This document shows, one piece after another, positions 1 to 6,685 of a stretch of DNA of 44,105 bases. The notes beneath the pieces are model-generated. The model did not search any database and was not told where the DNA came from. It saw nothing but the letters and a program-made list of their open reading frames with translations. The first letter of the stretch is position 1. Every line of letters starts with the position of its first letter. The stretch is from a virus, in IMG/VR virus record IMGVR_UViG_3300006165_001513, positions 1-44,105 of that record; one strand, 5' to 3'. A program made the position numbers and the translations under genes.

Positions 1-72
1 AGCTTTCTGAAAATATGCAATATGGCCTGAGTGAATTGGATCAAATCCACCTGTTACTAACACTACTCTCAT
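1..72 (-). CDS. Cytidylyltransferase-like nucleotidyltransferase, N-terminal fragment
   Basis: Only the first 24 codons lie in the window and the gene continues past the left edge. They read MRVVLVTGGFDPIHSGHI and onward. This is the phosphate-binding start of the class I nucleotidyltransferase fold: a beta strand, then GGFDPIHSGH with the HxGH motif. Glycerol-3-phosphate cytidylyltransferases, RfaE-type and pantetheine-phosphate adenylyltransferases share it. Such enzymes activate a small phosphorylated compound or sugar with CTP or ATP. The start codon overlaps the stop of the methyltransferase gene upstream (ATGA), so the two are probably translated together. The neighbouring glycan-type genes make a role in sugar or polyol activation plausible. 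The exact substrate cannot be judged from this fragment. Confidence 0.75.
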   Translation of the reverse strand, partial: MRVVLVTGGFDPIHSGHIAYFQKA

Positions 73-1322
73 TTTAATTCCTCCATCGTATAATCCCAAG
101 CAAAGTTAATTTTATTAATAGATTTCATTTCAGGTTTCTTGTTTGCGTGCATTGGATGTACCCACCAATCTTCATAGTTAGTTTTATCATCAGTTGAAAT
201 ATCACTTACAAATAACACATAACCGATTTTACTAAGTATTTTTCTAGACTCTTCCCTAAATTCAGGACCCCACCAAGATGCGTTATGTTGGAACTGTATT
301 ACACCAAATTCATACTTGTCAAACGGAATGTTGTTTAAAGCTTCTATAGATGCGGTTTCTGCGTTTATTCTCAATAGATCTATATGTTGCTCTAAACAAT
401 TTTGCTTAAATAGCGCCTTATAATCTGTATTAGCTGCATCGCCTAATATAACATTTGTAGTTCTTTCACGAGAAAATATATGGCACATTCTTTCAGAATT
501 ATCTAATGAAATTCCTTTCCATTCAAACTCCTTTTCTAATAAAAGTGTATTATTATATAACTCAGGGTGACCACATCCAAGCTCAACGAATGTGCCATTG
601 CGCTTACCATCTAACAAAGATAATACAAACATATCTTGAAAGTGGCGAGAATAATTAGTATTAATATTTTCTAGTCCGGTGAATGGATATTTAAATCTAC
701 TATAATCACTCGGTGTATATGGTAACGTACTTGGATAACCATGCATCGCTAATAATTCTGTAGCGCCTTTTTGCACATCTGCGCATGTGTTATATCTGTG
801 CTTTAAATCAAACGCTAGATTTTTAGAATCATCCCTGCCGTTTGTTTTCCACTTTGCTTCTGCATATAATAATTCTAGCATGTCAGTGCCCGGATAACCA
901 ACATCATTATCATCAGTACACCAACTGCTACCAGGAGATCCGTGTTTTACTGACAAACCAATCTTGGCATACATTAAGCATTCACGCCAATCACTCTTTT
1001 CTTTTTTATATTTTGCAAGAAAGTAATAAGCGTCTGGCATATCAGGTAGTGTATCAATTGCAATCTTAAGAAGACCCTCAACACTTTGACCACGATTACC
1101 GTTGCGTTCATAGATAAATGCGCTCAGAATCATACATTTGTACTGTAACCATTTATCTTTTATTGTTTTTCCAGAAGACATATCAGCAGCTCTTAAATAG
1201 AAACCAAAGGCGCCTGACCCCTGTTCTAATCTATCGTATTCACGTGCTAATTTATAGATCTTATCTGGATTGTTATAGTCTAAGACTACATCGGTCAATA
1301 ATTGTGGATTTGCAAATTTCAT
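69..1322 (-). CDS. TPR-like repeat protein fused to FkbM-like methyltransferase
   Basis: This 417-residue protein has two parts. Residues about 15-130 form helical pairs of TPR type (for example LPDMPDAYYFLAKYKKE). The C-terminal third has the start of an S-adenosylmethionine-binding fold: GTFVELGCGHPELYNNT, then LLLEKEFEWKGISLD. That spacing and the NT-LLEK-WKG pattern match FkbM-family methyltransferases. Members usually methylate sugar or polyketide hydroxyl groups. TPR-like units joined to transfer enzymes also occur in phage and bacterial glycan-modifying proteins. The gene follows the propeller gene by 7 bases and overlaps the nucleotidyltransferase gene downstream, so the three form one minus-strand unit. 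Methylation of a glycan on the virion or host surface is an inference. The family assignment is fairly secure and the substrate is unknown. Confidence 0.75.
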   Translation of the reverse strand: MKFANPQLLTDVVLDYNNPDKIYKLAREYDRLEQGSGAFGFYLRAADMSSGKTIKDKWLQYKCMILSAFIYERNGNRGQSVEGLLKIAIDTLPDMPDAYYFLAKYKKEKSDWRECLMYAKIGLSVKHGSPGSSWCTDDNDVGYPGTDMLELLYAEAKWKTNGRDDSKNLAFDLKHRYNTCADVQKGATELLAMHGYPSTLPYTPSDYSRFKYPFTGLENINTNYSRHFQDMFVLSLLDGKRNGTFVELGCGHPELYNNTLLLEKEFEWKGISLDNSERMCHIFSRERTTNVILGDAANTDYKALFKQNCLEQHIDLLRINAETASIEALNNIPFDKYEFGVIQFQHNASWWGPEFREESRKILSKIGYVLFVSDISTDDKTNYEDWWVHPMHANKKPEMKSINKINFAWDYTMEELK

Positions 1323-1329
1323 TTTATAA

Positions 1330-2376
1330 TCACCCGTTATCCATTAAAAAATCTAAAAATACTTTCTGAGGCATTCTAAGAATAAACGAAGCGTTATCTT
1401 GCCAACCAAAAGAGATTAAAATATCACCATTATCTGGGTGTACGGTCATACCAGTTACAAACTCAATACCATAATCGGTATCAGTAACATGATCATAATA
1501 TGTACCCATAAAATGGAAATTGCGAGAAGCGTGGATTAGATTCCAATCATTATCCCATATAATAACACGATGTGAATACTCACCATCTTTGCGACCAAAT
1601 GGATCTCTTAGTAAATTTGTTTCATGGATGAAAGCCATGCGCTGATTATCATTGATTCTAATAACCTGCGATCCGCCACGGAAATCTCTACCAAAAGGTT
1701 TACGCTCACCTTCTTCAATAAACGCATCTTCTGTAGTTCCCGCTTCAATATCGAATTTAACAACTTGAGTAGGATTACACCATTTAACAAAGTGGTATGG
1801 CATATCAATAACCGGCATCCAGTTCTTTTCACAGAAACTACCATCACCGTTTGGTGCAGGAATAGGATGTCTTGAGATTTCAGTCCATTGACCATCTACA
1901 AATTCAATATGACACAATTCCATGCGGCCTGTGCCTTTACTATCATAGCAATCGCGACGAACACCACAAAGATAAAGTTTATCATCCCACTCAAATAAAC
2001 GAGCGTCTTCCAAACCAATGAAGTTCCAAGTGGGTTCGCCAGTGTCCAGAGCCATATCTACACGCTGTGCAGACTTCAAATTCAAGTTACTATCTAACTC
2101 ACACATAACATTGTGCGTAGTTAAAGTTATGTCATTTTCTGGATGGATATATACTAGAGGTCCCCACTGATGCGGAAACTTTTTACCCTCACTATGATAG
2201 AGGATATAATTGATGTGACGAATGTTTAGGAGTATCTTACCTTCGTGTGTGAAGATAGATGGATTCATAACTCCTGTTTCGTTTCCTAGAACCGATTTTG
2301 GTAATAGGACTGGTGATAGCGACCCACCGCGTTTTAATGCCCAGGCCGCTAAGCCACCCATATGCAAATCATGCAT
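1330..2376 (-). CDS. Five-bladed beta-propeller, GH130-like glycosidase or phosphorylase
   Basis: This 348-residue protein is rich in short beta strands. Its motifs are typical of five-bladed propeller carbohydrate enzymes: NPSIFTHEGKILLNIR near residue 40, GLEDARLFEWDDKLYLCG near residue 120, and EKNWMP near residue 183. The GLEDAR element recalls the GxEDxR motif of GH130 mannoside phosphorylases and hydrolases. I see no signal peptide. The start at 2376 is preceded by GGAG about 7 bases upstream, and a TATAAATA element lies at 2413-2420. It is the first gene of a three-gene unit with the methyltransferase and the cytidylyltransferase-like gene. It could cut, phosphorolyse or transfer sugars on a surface glycan. 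Propeller-fold phage proteins of unknown activity also exist, so an enzymatic role is likely but not certain. Confidence 0.6.
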   Translation of the reverse strand: MHDLHMGGLAAWALKRGGSLSPVLLPKSVLGNETGVMNPSIFTHEGKILLNIRHINYILYHSEGKKFPHQWGPLVYIHPENDITLTTHNVMCELDSNLNLKSAQRVDMALDTGEPTWNFIGLEDARLFEWDDKLYLCGVRRDCYDSKGTGRMELCHIEFVDGQWTEISRHPIPAPNGDGSFCEKNWMPVIDMPYHFVKWCNPTQVVKFDIEAGTTEDAFIEEGERKPFGRDFRGGSQVIRINDNQRMAFIHETNLLRDPFGRKDGEYSHRVIIWDNDWNLIHASRNFHFMGTYYDHVTDTDYGIEFVTGMTVHPDNGDILISFGWQDNASFILRMPQKVFLDFLMDNG

Positions 2377-2412
2377 TCAGAATCTCCATAATATAAAATA
2401 AGTTATTACGTT

Positions 2413-2420
2413 TATTTATA
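2413..2420 (-). promoter_or_regulatory. T4-type late promoter TATAAATA
   Basis: The minus strand reads TATAAATA, 36 bases upstream of the propeller gene start at 2376. It sits in the short gap after the stop of the 109-residue gene. The octamer is the -10-like element recognised by the T4 late sigma factor gp55. Confidence 0.75.
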
Positions 2421-2421
2421 A

Positions 2422-2751
2422 TTACCAGCTAGGGGTAATTTCACGCCCTTCTTGTTTAGCCAATCTTTTAACTAGTTCAGCGTCGATTACGGCTGTTTTA
2501 GCAGTCCCAATCTCTGCTTCTAGCCATGCGATTGCCTGAACAGCGGTTACATTGTTTACAGCAACGAAATCAGCAGCTGAAGTTGTTTGCGGATACAATT
2601 TAGTATTGCCAACGTAACTCGCTTTATTTCCATCGCTGTCAACTAGTACTCTTTTCCACTTAAGATTTACGATAGCATTTTCAAGAAGAACATCATCTTG
2701 ATTCAGTTCGTCGTTTAATCCAAGCTTTGTGATATTCCAAGTATAAGTCAC
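2422..2751 (-). CDS. Small phage protein, paralogue of the upstream 132-residue protein
   Basis: This 109-residue protein has no recognised catalytic motif. It starts at GTG (2751), preceded by AAAGGA about 8 bases upstream. Its pattern TWNITKLGLNDELN, then NAI and W, then a YP/TPF segment, then ITxxxAIAWLEAE, runs in the same order as in the protein encoded just upstream at 2764-3162. The two therefore look like diverged tandem copies. Small proteins with this TYxWxI-NAV-W layout are, to my recollection, common near structural genes of marine T4-like phages, which would fit a small virion or assembly protein. No function can be assigned from sequence. It is probably co-transcribed with its paralogue, 12 bases away. 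Confidence 0.6.
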   Translation of the reverse strand: MTYTWNITKLGLNDELNQDDVLLENAIVNLKWKRVLVDSDGNKASYVGNTKLYPQTTSAADFVAVNNVTAVQAIAWLEAEIGTAKTAVIDAELVKRLAKQEGREITPSW

Positions 2752-2763
2752 AGTAGATTTCCT

Positions 2764-3162
2764 TTATTCAGGATCAACTGCATCAGCAGGAAGATCAGGA
2801 GTTACATCGTCAACCGCCCAAGGCATTGTGGCTTCAACAACTTGTGTAGCATCAATTTCTTTTTGGATTTGAGCTTCGATATGTGATTTATAGCCTGGAT
2901 CAGCTTCTACTACAGCAGTAATCCAACCAATAACCACATCTTCAGTTAATGATGCAAAATCAGTAAAGTTTGCTAAGGAAACAGACGCAGCGGTAAACGG
3001 TGTTGCACCAGAGAATTCGCCGACCTTTGTATCGTCAACTGTATCAGTTCCGACTACTTTCCAATATGTTTGACAAACCGCGTTTGACAACGTGTCGCCA
3101 TCTGTGTTAACTTCGTCTTTGACTTTAATGCCAGTGACGCTATATGCTAATGTTAGTGCCAT
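2764..3162 (-). CDS. Small phage protein, paralogue of the downstream 109-residue protein
   Basis: This 132-residue acidic protein has the layout AYSVTGIKVKDEVNTDG, SNAVCQTYWKV, GATPF, then an amphipathic VIGWITAVVEADPGY stretch. Each block has its counterpart in the 109-residue neighbour. The C-terminus adds a Pro/Asp/Ala-rich extension (PDLPADAVDPE) that the neighbour lacks. The ATG at 3162 has CGGAG about 9 bases upstream, and a late-type TATAAATA lies at 3218-3225. It holds a single cysteine and no signal peptide. Function is unknown. The late promoter and the surroundings suggest a minor virion component or assembly factor. Confidence 0.6.
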   Translation of the reverse strand: MALTLAYSVTGIKVKDEVNTDGDTLSNAVCQTYWKVVGTDTVDDTKVGEFSGATPFTAASVSLANFTDFASLTEDVVIGWITAVVEADPGYKSHIEAQIQKEIDATQVVEATMPWAVDDVTPDLPADAVDPE

Positions 3163-3217
3163 GTTATTTTCTCCGTTATTTTAACCAAGGTTAATTAATA
3201 TTTTGTTGATCTGGTTC

Positions 3218-3225
3218 TATTTATA
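3218..3225 (-). promoter_or_regulatory. T4-type late promoter TATAAATA
   Basis: Exact TATAAATA on the minus strand, 55 bases upstream of the 132-residue gene start (3162) and just before the end of the oxygenase-like gene at 3230. Confidence 0.7.
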
Positions 3226-3229
3226 CTCT

Positions 3230-3790
3230 TTAGCCACTGTGTAGATAAAGGTCTACCGGTATAGCTATTCGTAAGCTAGAATAGTAAGGATTTACGTGGT
3301 GATATGTAAAACTTGGGAAAATTAAATAATCACCGGTTTGAGGAGTATGTTTAAATCTTTCAAACATTGGTTCGAATTCACTATCGTATCCTCTGTTAGC
3401 GTTTGATCTAGGATCAGAAAATACGATGTCACCACCTGAATTTTGATCTTCGGCCATAACATAAAATACTGCAGATAAATGAGCCCCAGAATGATTGTGA
3501 ATAGTCATACTGTAATCTTTGCCATGGCCAGTAATCCAGCCTTTCATTTCATGGTTATTCCAATCACTTATTTCTTTATTAATAGTTTCTTTTAAATAAG
3601 AATTAAAATGGTCGTAAACCAATTCTTTAAATGCATGCATTACATCAGAATCGTCGTCAAATATATTGCAGCCGTCTACTTCCGCATCTAAATCGTGCAA
3701 GTCGTAATTTGTAAATATATGTTCAACCAGTCCGTCAACTTCAAATTTGCCACTACCAAACATTGTTGGCCACTGTGGTGTCATTTTCAT
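3230..3790 (-). CDS. 2OG-Fe(II) oxygenase-like protein (TIGR02466 / 2OG-FeII_Oxy_5 type)
   Basis: The protein (186 residues from the chosen start) has the double-stranded beta-helix signature of this putative oxygenase family. HNHSGAHLSAVFYV lies near residue 98, then GGDIVFSDPR, then TGDYLIFPSFTYHHVNP and LRIAIP. The histidine in FTYHHV and the arginine in LRIAIP fit the distal iron and 2-oxoglutarate ligands. The proximal motif reads HNH rather than the textbook HxD, as in two proteins of the plus-strand operon. The second in-frame ATG (3790) is preferred because GAGGAG lies 6 bases before it, whereas it directly abuts the ATG at 3796. It is divergently transcribed from the modification operon but its family ties link it to that operon. 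Its substrate is unknown. Confidence 0.75.
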   Translation of the reverse strand: MKMTPQWPTMFGSGKFEVDGLVEHIFTNYDLHDLDAEVDGCNIFDDDSDVMHAFKELVYDHFNSYLKETINKEISDWNNHEMKGWITGHGKDYSMTIHNHSGAHLSAVFYVMAEDQNSGGDIVFSDPRSNANRGYDSEFEPMFERFKHTPQTGDYLIFPSFTYHHVNPYYSSLRIAIPVDLYLHSG

Positions 3791-3816
3791 ATTCATCTCC
3801 TCATACTATATAAGGT

Positions 3817-3824
3817 TATTTATA
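3817..3824 (-). promoter_or_regulatory. T4-type late promoter TATAAATA (left arm of divergent pair)
   Basis: Minus-strand TATAAATA 26 bases upstream of the oxygenase-like start codon at 3790. It is back to back with a plus-strand copy at 3864-3871, with 39 bases between the two octamers. Confidence 0.75.
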
Positions 3825-3863
3825 TGTATCTTTTCTGTTGACATTTTGATCTACTTGTGTTAT

Positions 3864-3871
3864 TATAAATA
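3864..3871 (+). promoter_or_regulatory. T4-type late promoter TATAAATA driving the modification operon
   Basis: Plus-strand TATAAATA 26 bases upstream of the cupin gene start (3898). It is the only candidate promoter ahead of the first gene of the plus-strand operon. The cupin gene has TAAGGA about 6 bases before its ATG. Confidence 0.8.
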
Positions 3872-3897
3872 CATGTTGCAGCACAGTAAGGATTTAA

Positions 3898-4365
3898 ATG
3901 AATTTTCAACAGTTTGAAAAATTTCTGTTATCAGAAGATTGCTATATGAACCATGATGTATCTATTATTGATACAGATGGTCTTCAGCACTATGTTAGTG
4001 AAACAGAATTCTTTACTTATCAAGCCAAAATGACTAAGCATTTGGTACAAGAAAAGTATACTGTTAAAATTGAACAGATGGAAAATCATTGGAAATTTAA
4101 TGATCGCACGATGCATTTGTTTTATAATCCAAAGAACGGCCCAACATTTAGTGAACATACAGATCCAATAGATGTTATTATCGAATGCAAAGATGGTATT
4201 AAACATGTAGAAGTAGAAGGCCGGAAAATTGATCTACTTCCAAATGAACGGCTGCATATTCCGGCAAACACATTTCACAAAGCATTAAACTATGAAAAGG
4301 CATTGGTGATATCACATGGCATTAGCGACACAGAAACACTTGAGTGTTTACGTAAAAACGACTGA
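3898..4365 (+). CDS. Cupin / JmjC-like oxygenase-type protein
   Basis: This 155-residue protein has a single cupin-type core in its C-terminal half. HTD at residues 87-89 is followed by a beta-rich stretch (DVIIECKDGIKHVEVEGR), then LPNERLHIPANTFHKALN with His127. HTD plus His127 would complete an Fe(II)-binding HxD...H triad like that of cupin-fold 2-oxoglutarate hydroxylases. The LHIPANTFHKALN phrasing resembles the second cupin motif of JmjC-like enzymes. No clear 2-oxoglutarate-binding residue can be picked out, so a non-oxygenase cupin is possible. It is the first gene after the late promoter. Its 3' end overlaps the first radical SAM gene by 50 bases, which suggests coupled translation and a shared task. 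Confidence 0.65.
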   Translation: MNFQQFEKFLLSEDCYMNHDVSIIDTDGLQHYVSETEFFTYQAKMTKHLVQEKYTVKIEQMENHWKFNDRTMHLFYNPKNGPTFSEHTDPIDVIIECKDGIKHVEVEGRKIDLLPNERLHIPANTFHKALNYEKALVISHGISDTETLECLRKND

Positions 4366-5323
4366 AACTTGTAATTTAGATTGCTCTCATTGTTTCACCT
4401 CAGGCTCTAAAGGCGCAAAAATCTATTTTGATCCAGTTCGAACTGCGAATTGGCTTAATCAACTAGATCGCGATACAATCTTTTATGAATTTCACGGTGG
4501 CGAGCCTATGCTTGCTTCTATCGAATCAATGATGAAGTTTGTTGAACTTACTAAAGGTAAAGGCGTAGAATATGGTACAACTACAAACCTTGTATATAAG
4601 TTAACAGATGAAAAGCTAAAGTTTTTTGATGAAGTTCTTAATAAAAGAATTGGTACATCATGGGATCCTACCATTAGATTTACTAACGAAAAGCAAAGAC
4701 AGCTATGGGAAGACAATGTTAAATTACTTGTTGCTCGTGGTTACACAATTAAAGTCTTTGTTAGTTTAAGTAAAGACGTAGTTAATATGGAACCAAGAGA
4801 CATTTGTTCTTACATGGAAGATCTTGGTATTCAAGAAATTGATTTCGAGCGTATTACTATGGACGGTAATGCCAAAGGTAAAATGTGGCCATCTAACATT
4901 GAGTTAGACGAATGGTTTGTGAAATACCACTCTCAGATTGAATCTAGAGACGGAATTTTTCATGTAATTATGGAAAATGTATATGCTAAGTATGAACACA
5001 ATAATACATCCCGAGGTACGTGGTGCAGAGACTGTGAACAAAAACTATTAACTATTAACGCTAATGGATCTATAGCAGGTTGTCCCAACACAGCACCGAG
5101 TAAGGCGTATGGTCATATCGATACACCAGCAAGCGAAGTCATGAAATCGGACGGACGTTGTAGTATTATCATAAAAGAACTAAACAGAAATCCAGCGTGT
5201 TATGAATGTCCAGTATTTGATGTGTGTGGTTCAGACTGCCATCAATTAGAATGGGAAGGTGACATATGCCCGTCTCCCAAGACACTAATGATGCAATTAA
5301 AAAATGAATATAAATATAAATAA
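4316..5323 (+). CDS. Radical SAM enzyme with complete SPASM domain (rSAM1)
   Basis: This 335-residue protein has the radical SAM cluster motif CNLDCSHC (Cys19, Cys23, Cys26) and the SAM-amine-binding motif HGGEP at residues 60-64. The C-terminus matches the SPASM pattern exactly: Cys240-x10-Gly-x4-Cys256, then Cys295-x2-Cys298-x5-Cys304-x3-Cys308, then Cys318, with an additional Cys237. SPASM enzymes hold two auxiliary 4Fe-4S clusters and mostly modify peptides or proteins (AlbA, PqqE, anaerobic sulfatase maturases). The ATG at 4316 lies inside the cupin gene. A TTG at 4340 would give an N-terminus as short as those of rSAM3 and rSAM4, but it lacks a visible ribosome site. The next gene downstream is the CHxS-tailed protein, its best candidate substrate. 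Confidence 0.9.
   Translation: MALATQKHLSVYVKTTETCNLDCSHCFTSGSKGAKIYFDPVRTANWLNQLDRDTIFYEFHGGEPMLASIESMMKFVELTKGKGVEYGTTTNLVYKLTDEKLKFFDEVLNKRIGTSWDPTIRFTNEKQRQLWEDNVKLLVARGYTIKVFVSLSKDVVNMEPRDICSYMEDLGIQEIDFERITMDGNAKGKMWPSNIELDEWFVKYHSQIESRDGIFHVIMENVYAKYEHNNTSRGTWCRDCEQKLLTINANGSIAGCPNTAPSKAYGHIDTPASEVMKSDGRCSIIIKELNRNPACYECPVFDVCGSDCHQLEWEGDICPSPKTLMMQLKNEYKYK
5309..5322 (+). promoter_or_regulatory. Overlapping tandem pair of TATAAATA late promoters ahead of the CHxS protein
   Basis: Two copies of TATAAATA (5309-5316 and 5315-5322) share two bases and cover the last codons of rSAM1. The CHxS gene starts at 5352, with CGGAG about 10 bases upstream of its ATG. The placement would give the CHxS gene its own late transcript. 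The overlapped codons encode YKYK, so coding-driven coincidence is possible, but an exact doubled octamer at this spot is striking. Confidence 0.65.
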
Positions 5324-5351
5324 TGGAAAGAACACTCGGAGTTAGTATAAC

Positions 5352-5936
5352 ATGGTATCATTAACAAATAACGTTAGTCGATCAAACGTCCGTCTTAGAT
5401 GGCAAGACTACGTAGCTGCAGCTGCACGATCTGGTATTGCGTGGGGGTATAACCGAAAGCCTTTTTCGCAAGCTCCTAACAGTTGGTTTGGTGGCAATTA
5501 CAACTCACCTCCGGGCGCAAGTTCTTACGCCAGCGATAACACAATAGGTAGTTCTGGTGGTTTGATTACTGCTTCTACACTTCGCAATGGTTTGGTTGGT
5601 GCTACTACTAACTGGACTCACTTGCGAAATATGAATGCGCGCAGATATTTTAACAGACAAGGATCGAATCAACTTCAATATAACTCAACACAAAAGGCTT
5701 ATCAAACTACAAGTGTTAGAGCAACCATTGCTACTCCAAGTATTCCAAGTAGTGGACCTACAGCGGGTGGTATTATTAGAATTGGTTCAGACGGAAGTAA
5801 CACGGGTCTTGAAGAATACTTTGCCAGATTACGAAGTGCGTATTATACTCGCCGCAACCAAGCAGTAGCTCGGTATGCTTATGTTTGCCATTACAGCTGC
5901 CATTACAGTTGCCATAGCTCAAGAGGACGTAGATAA
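5352..5936 (+). CDS. CHxS-repeat-tailed protein, candidate substrate of the radical SAM system
   Basis: This 194-residue protein has a basic start (SNVRLRWQDYVAAAARSG) and a long middle rich in Gly, Ser, Asn and Tyr. An Arg/Tyr-rich segment near residue 160 leads to the tail CHYSCHYSCHSSRGRR (residues 179-194). The only cysteines are Cys179, Cys183 and Cys187, at exact four-residue spacing and each followed by His. The H-x-S phase (HYS, HYS, HSS) recalls the repeats of HxsA, the presumed substrate of the His-Xaa-Ser radical SAM systems. Here a cysteine precedes each His. I see no signal peptide or membrane segment. It sits directly after a SPASM radical SAM gene, has its own putative late promoter pair, and overlaps the next gene by one base (TAATG). 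It could be a RiPP-like precursor, a modified virion protein, or a metal-binding structural protein. Confidence 0.7.
   Translation: MVSLTNNVSRSNVRLRWQDYVAAAARSGIAWGYNRKPFSQAPNSWFGGNYNSPPGASSYASDNTIGSSGGLITASTLRNGLVGATTNWTHLRNMNARRYFNRQGSNQLQYNSTQKAYQTTSVRATIATPSIPSSGPTAGGIIRIGSDGSNTGLEEYFARLRSAYYTRRNQAVARYAYVCHYSCHYSCHSSRGRR
5886..5921 (+). repeat. Three 12-base tandem units encoding CHYS-CHYS-CHSS
   Basis: Units begin at 5886, 5898 and 5910. The first two differ only in the last base (TGCCATTACAGC and TGCCATTACAGT). The third keeps TGCCAT and then reads AGCTCA. They encode the cysteine/histidine/serine tail of the 194-residue protein. Confidence 0.85.
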
Positions 5937-6685
5937 TGATAAAAAATACCGTGGCTCCTATTCCTATTGAGTTACTCAAGGAATATTTTAGTGATGATAC
6001 TATTGTTTTCAATATTGATTACGCCGAAAGTATTTTAAAAGGTGATAAGCTTATTACATATTTGAGTAACTTAGATGTTCCTTCTAAGTTGACTGGATGG
6101 GATAAAGTATCAACACAAGATAAATTTTCTTTTATTAAAGATTATATGAATGCAAAACTAGTTATTAAAAATTATGAATTAGAAGTATGTGTTTTAAAGA
6201 TTTTATATGAGTTGTCTTACTTAGAATTCTGGGCTGAATACGAAGAAACTGAAAACATTCTATCATATGACGAGACTTGCAGTTTTTGTGAAGCTAACCA
6301 AGATATGATTCAGCAGTGGTTAACTATGCTAGCAAGCTGTTCTGTATACGCATTAATAACAGTTGGCGAAGATAGCGATTTAACTGACTTGGTACTAGAA
6401 GAATTTGAAACAATAGACGATTATGACTACTGTGGTGTAAACTTTGTGATGTTGTTTAGACATGAATTAACACAAGAATTATTAGGTGCCGATCGCCCCG
6501 TATACTATTTCGATAAACAGTTTAACGAGCCAATGTTTAAAGGGCAAGACCTGTATACATATTGGGACCATAATAACAACACAATGGCAATCATTACGCA
6601 GGGTATTTCATCTGGAGATATTCTACACGCCGAATTCGCCGCTAATATAGAAAAAGGATTGGACGATGTTTCTGCTATTCGATAG
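5936..6685 (+). CDS. Unrecognised acidic protein following the CHxS gene
   Basis: This 249-residue, strongly acidic protein does not match a family I recognise. It opens with NTVAPIPIELLKEYFSDD. Its middle is helical and aromatic (LKILYELSYLEFWAEYEETE), followed by SFCEANQD, and it has a long Asp/Glu-rich stretch (TVGEDSDLTDLVLEEFETIDD). No signal peptide or metal-binding motif is visible. Its start overlaps the stop of the CHxS gene (TAATG), so translation is probably coupled. The acidic protein next to a basic, Cys/His-tailed one suggests a partner, chaperone or recognition protein for the presumed substrate, but this rests on position alone. It is longer than the small HxsD-type proteins of Hxs systems, and I see no basis for equating them. 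Confidence 0.7.
   Translation: MIKNTVAPIPIELLKEYFSDDTIVFNIDYAESILKGDKLITYLSNLDVPSKLTGWDKVSTQDKFSFIKDYMNAKLVIKNYELEVCVLKILYELSYLEFWAEYEETENILSYDETCSFCEANQDMIQQWLTMLASCSVYALITVGEDSDLTDLVLEEFETIDDYDYCGVNFVMLFRHELTQELLGADRPVYYFDKQFNEPMFKGQDLYTYWDHNNNTMAIITQGISSGDILHAEFAANIEKGLDDVSAIR

Noticed and set aside
5886-5933. Heme c attachment motif in the CHYSCHYSCH tail
   Set aside because: Cysteine spacing gives CxxxCH, not the usual CxxCH. There is no signal peptide and no cytochrome fold, so heme c is unlikely, though metal binding stays possible.
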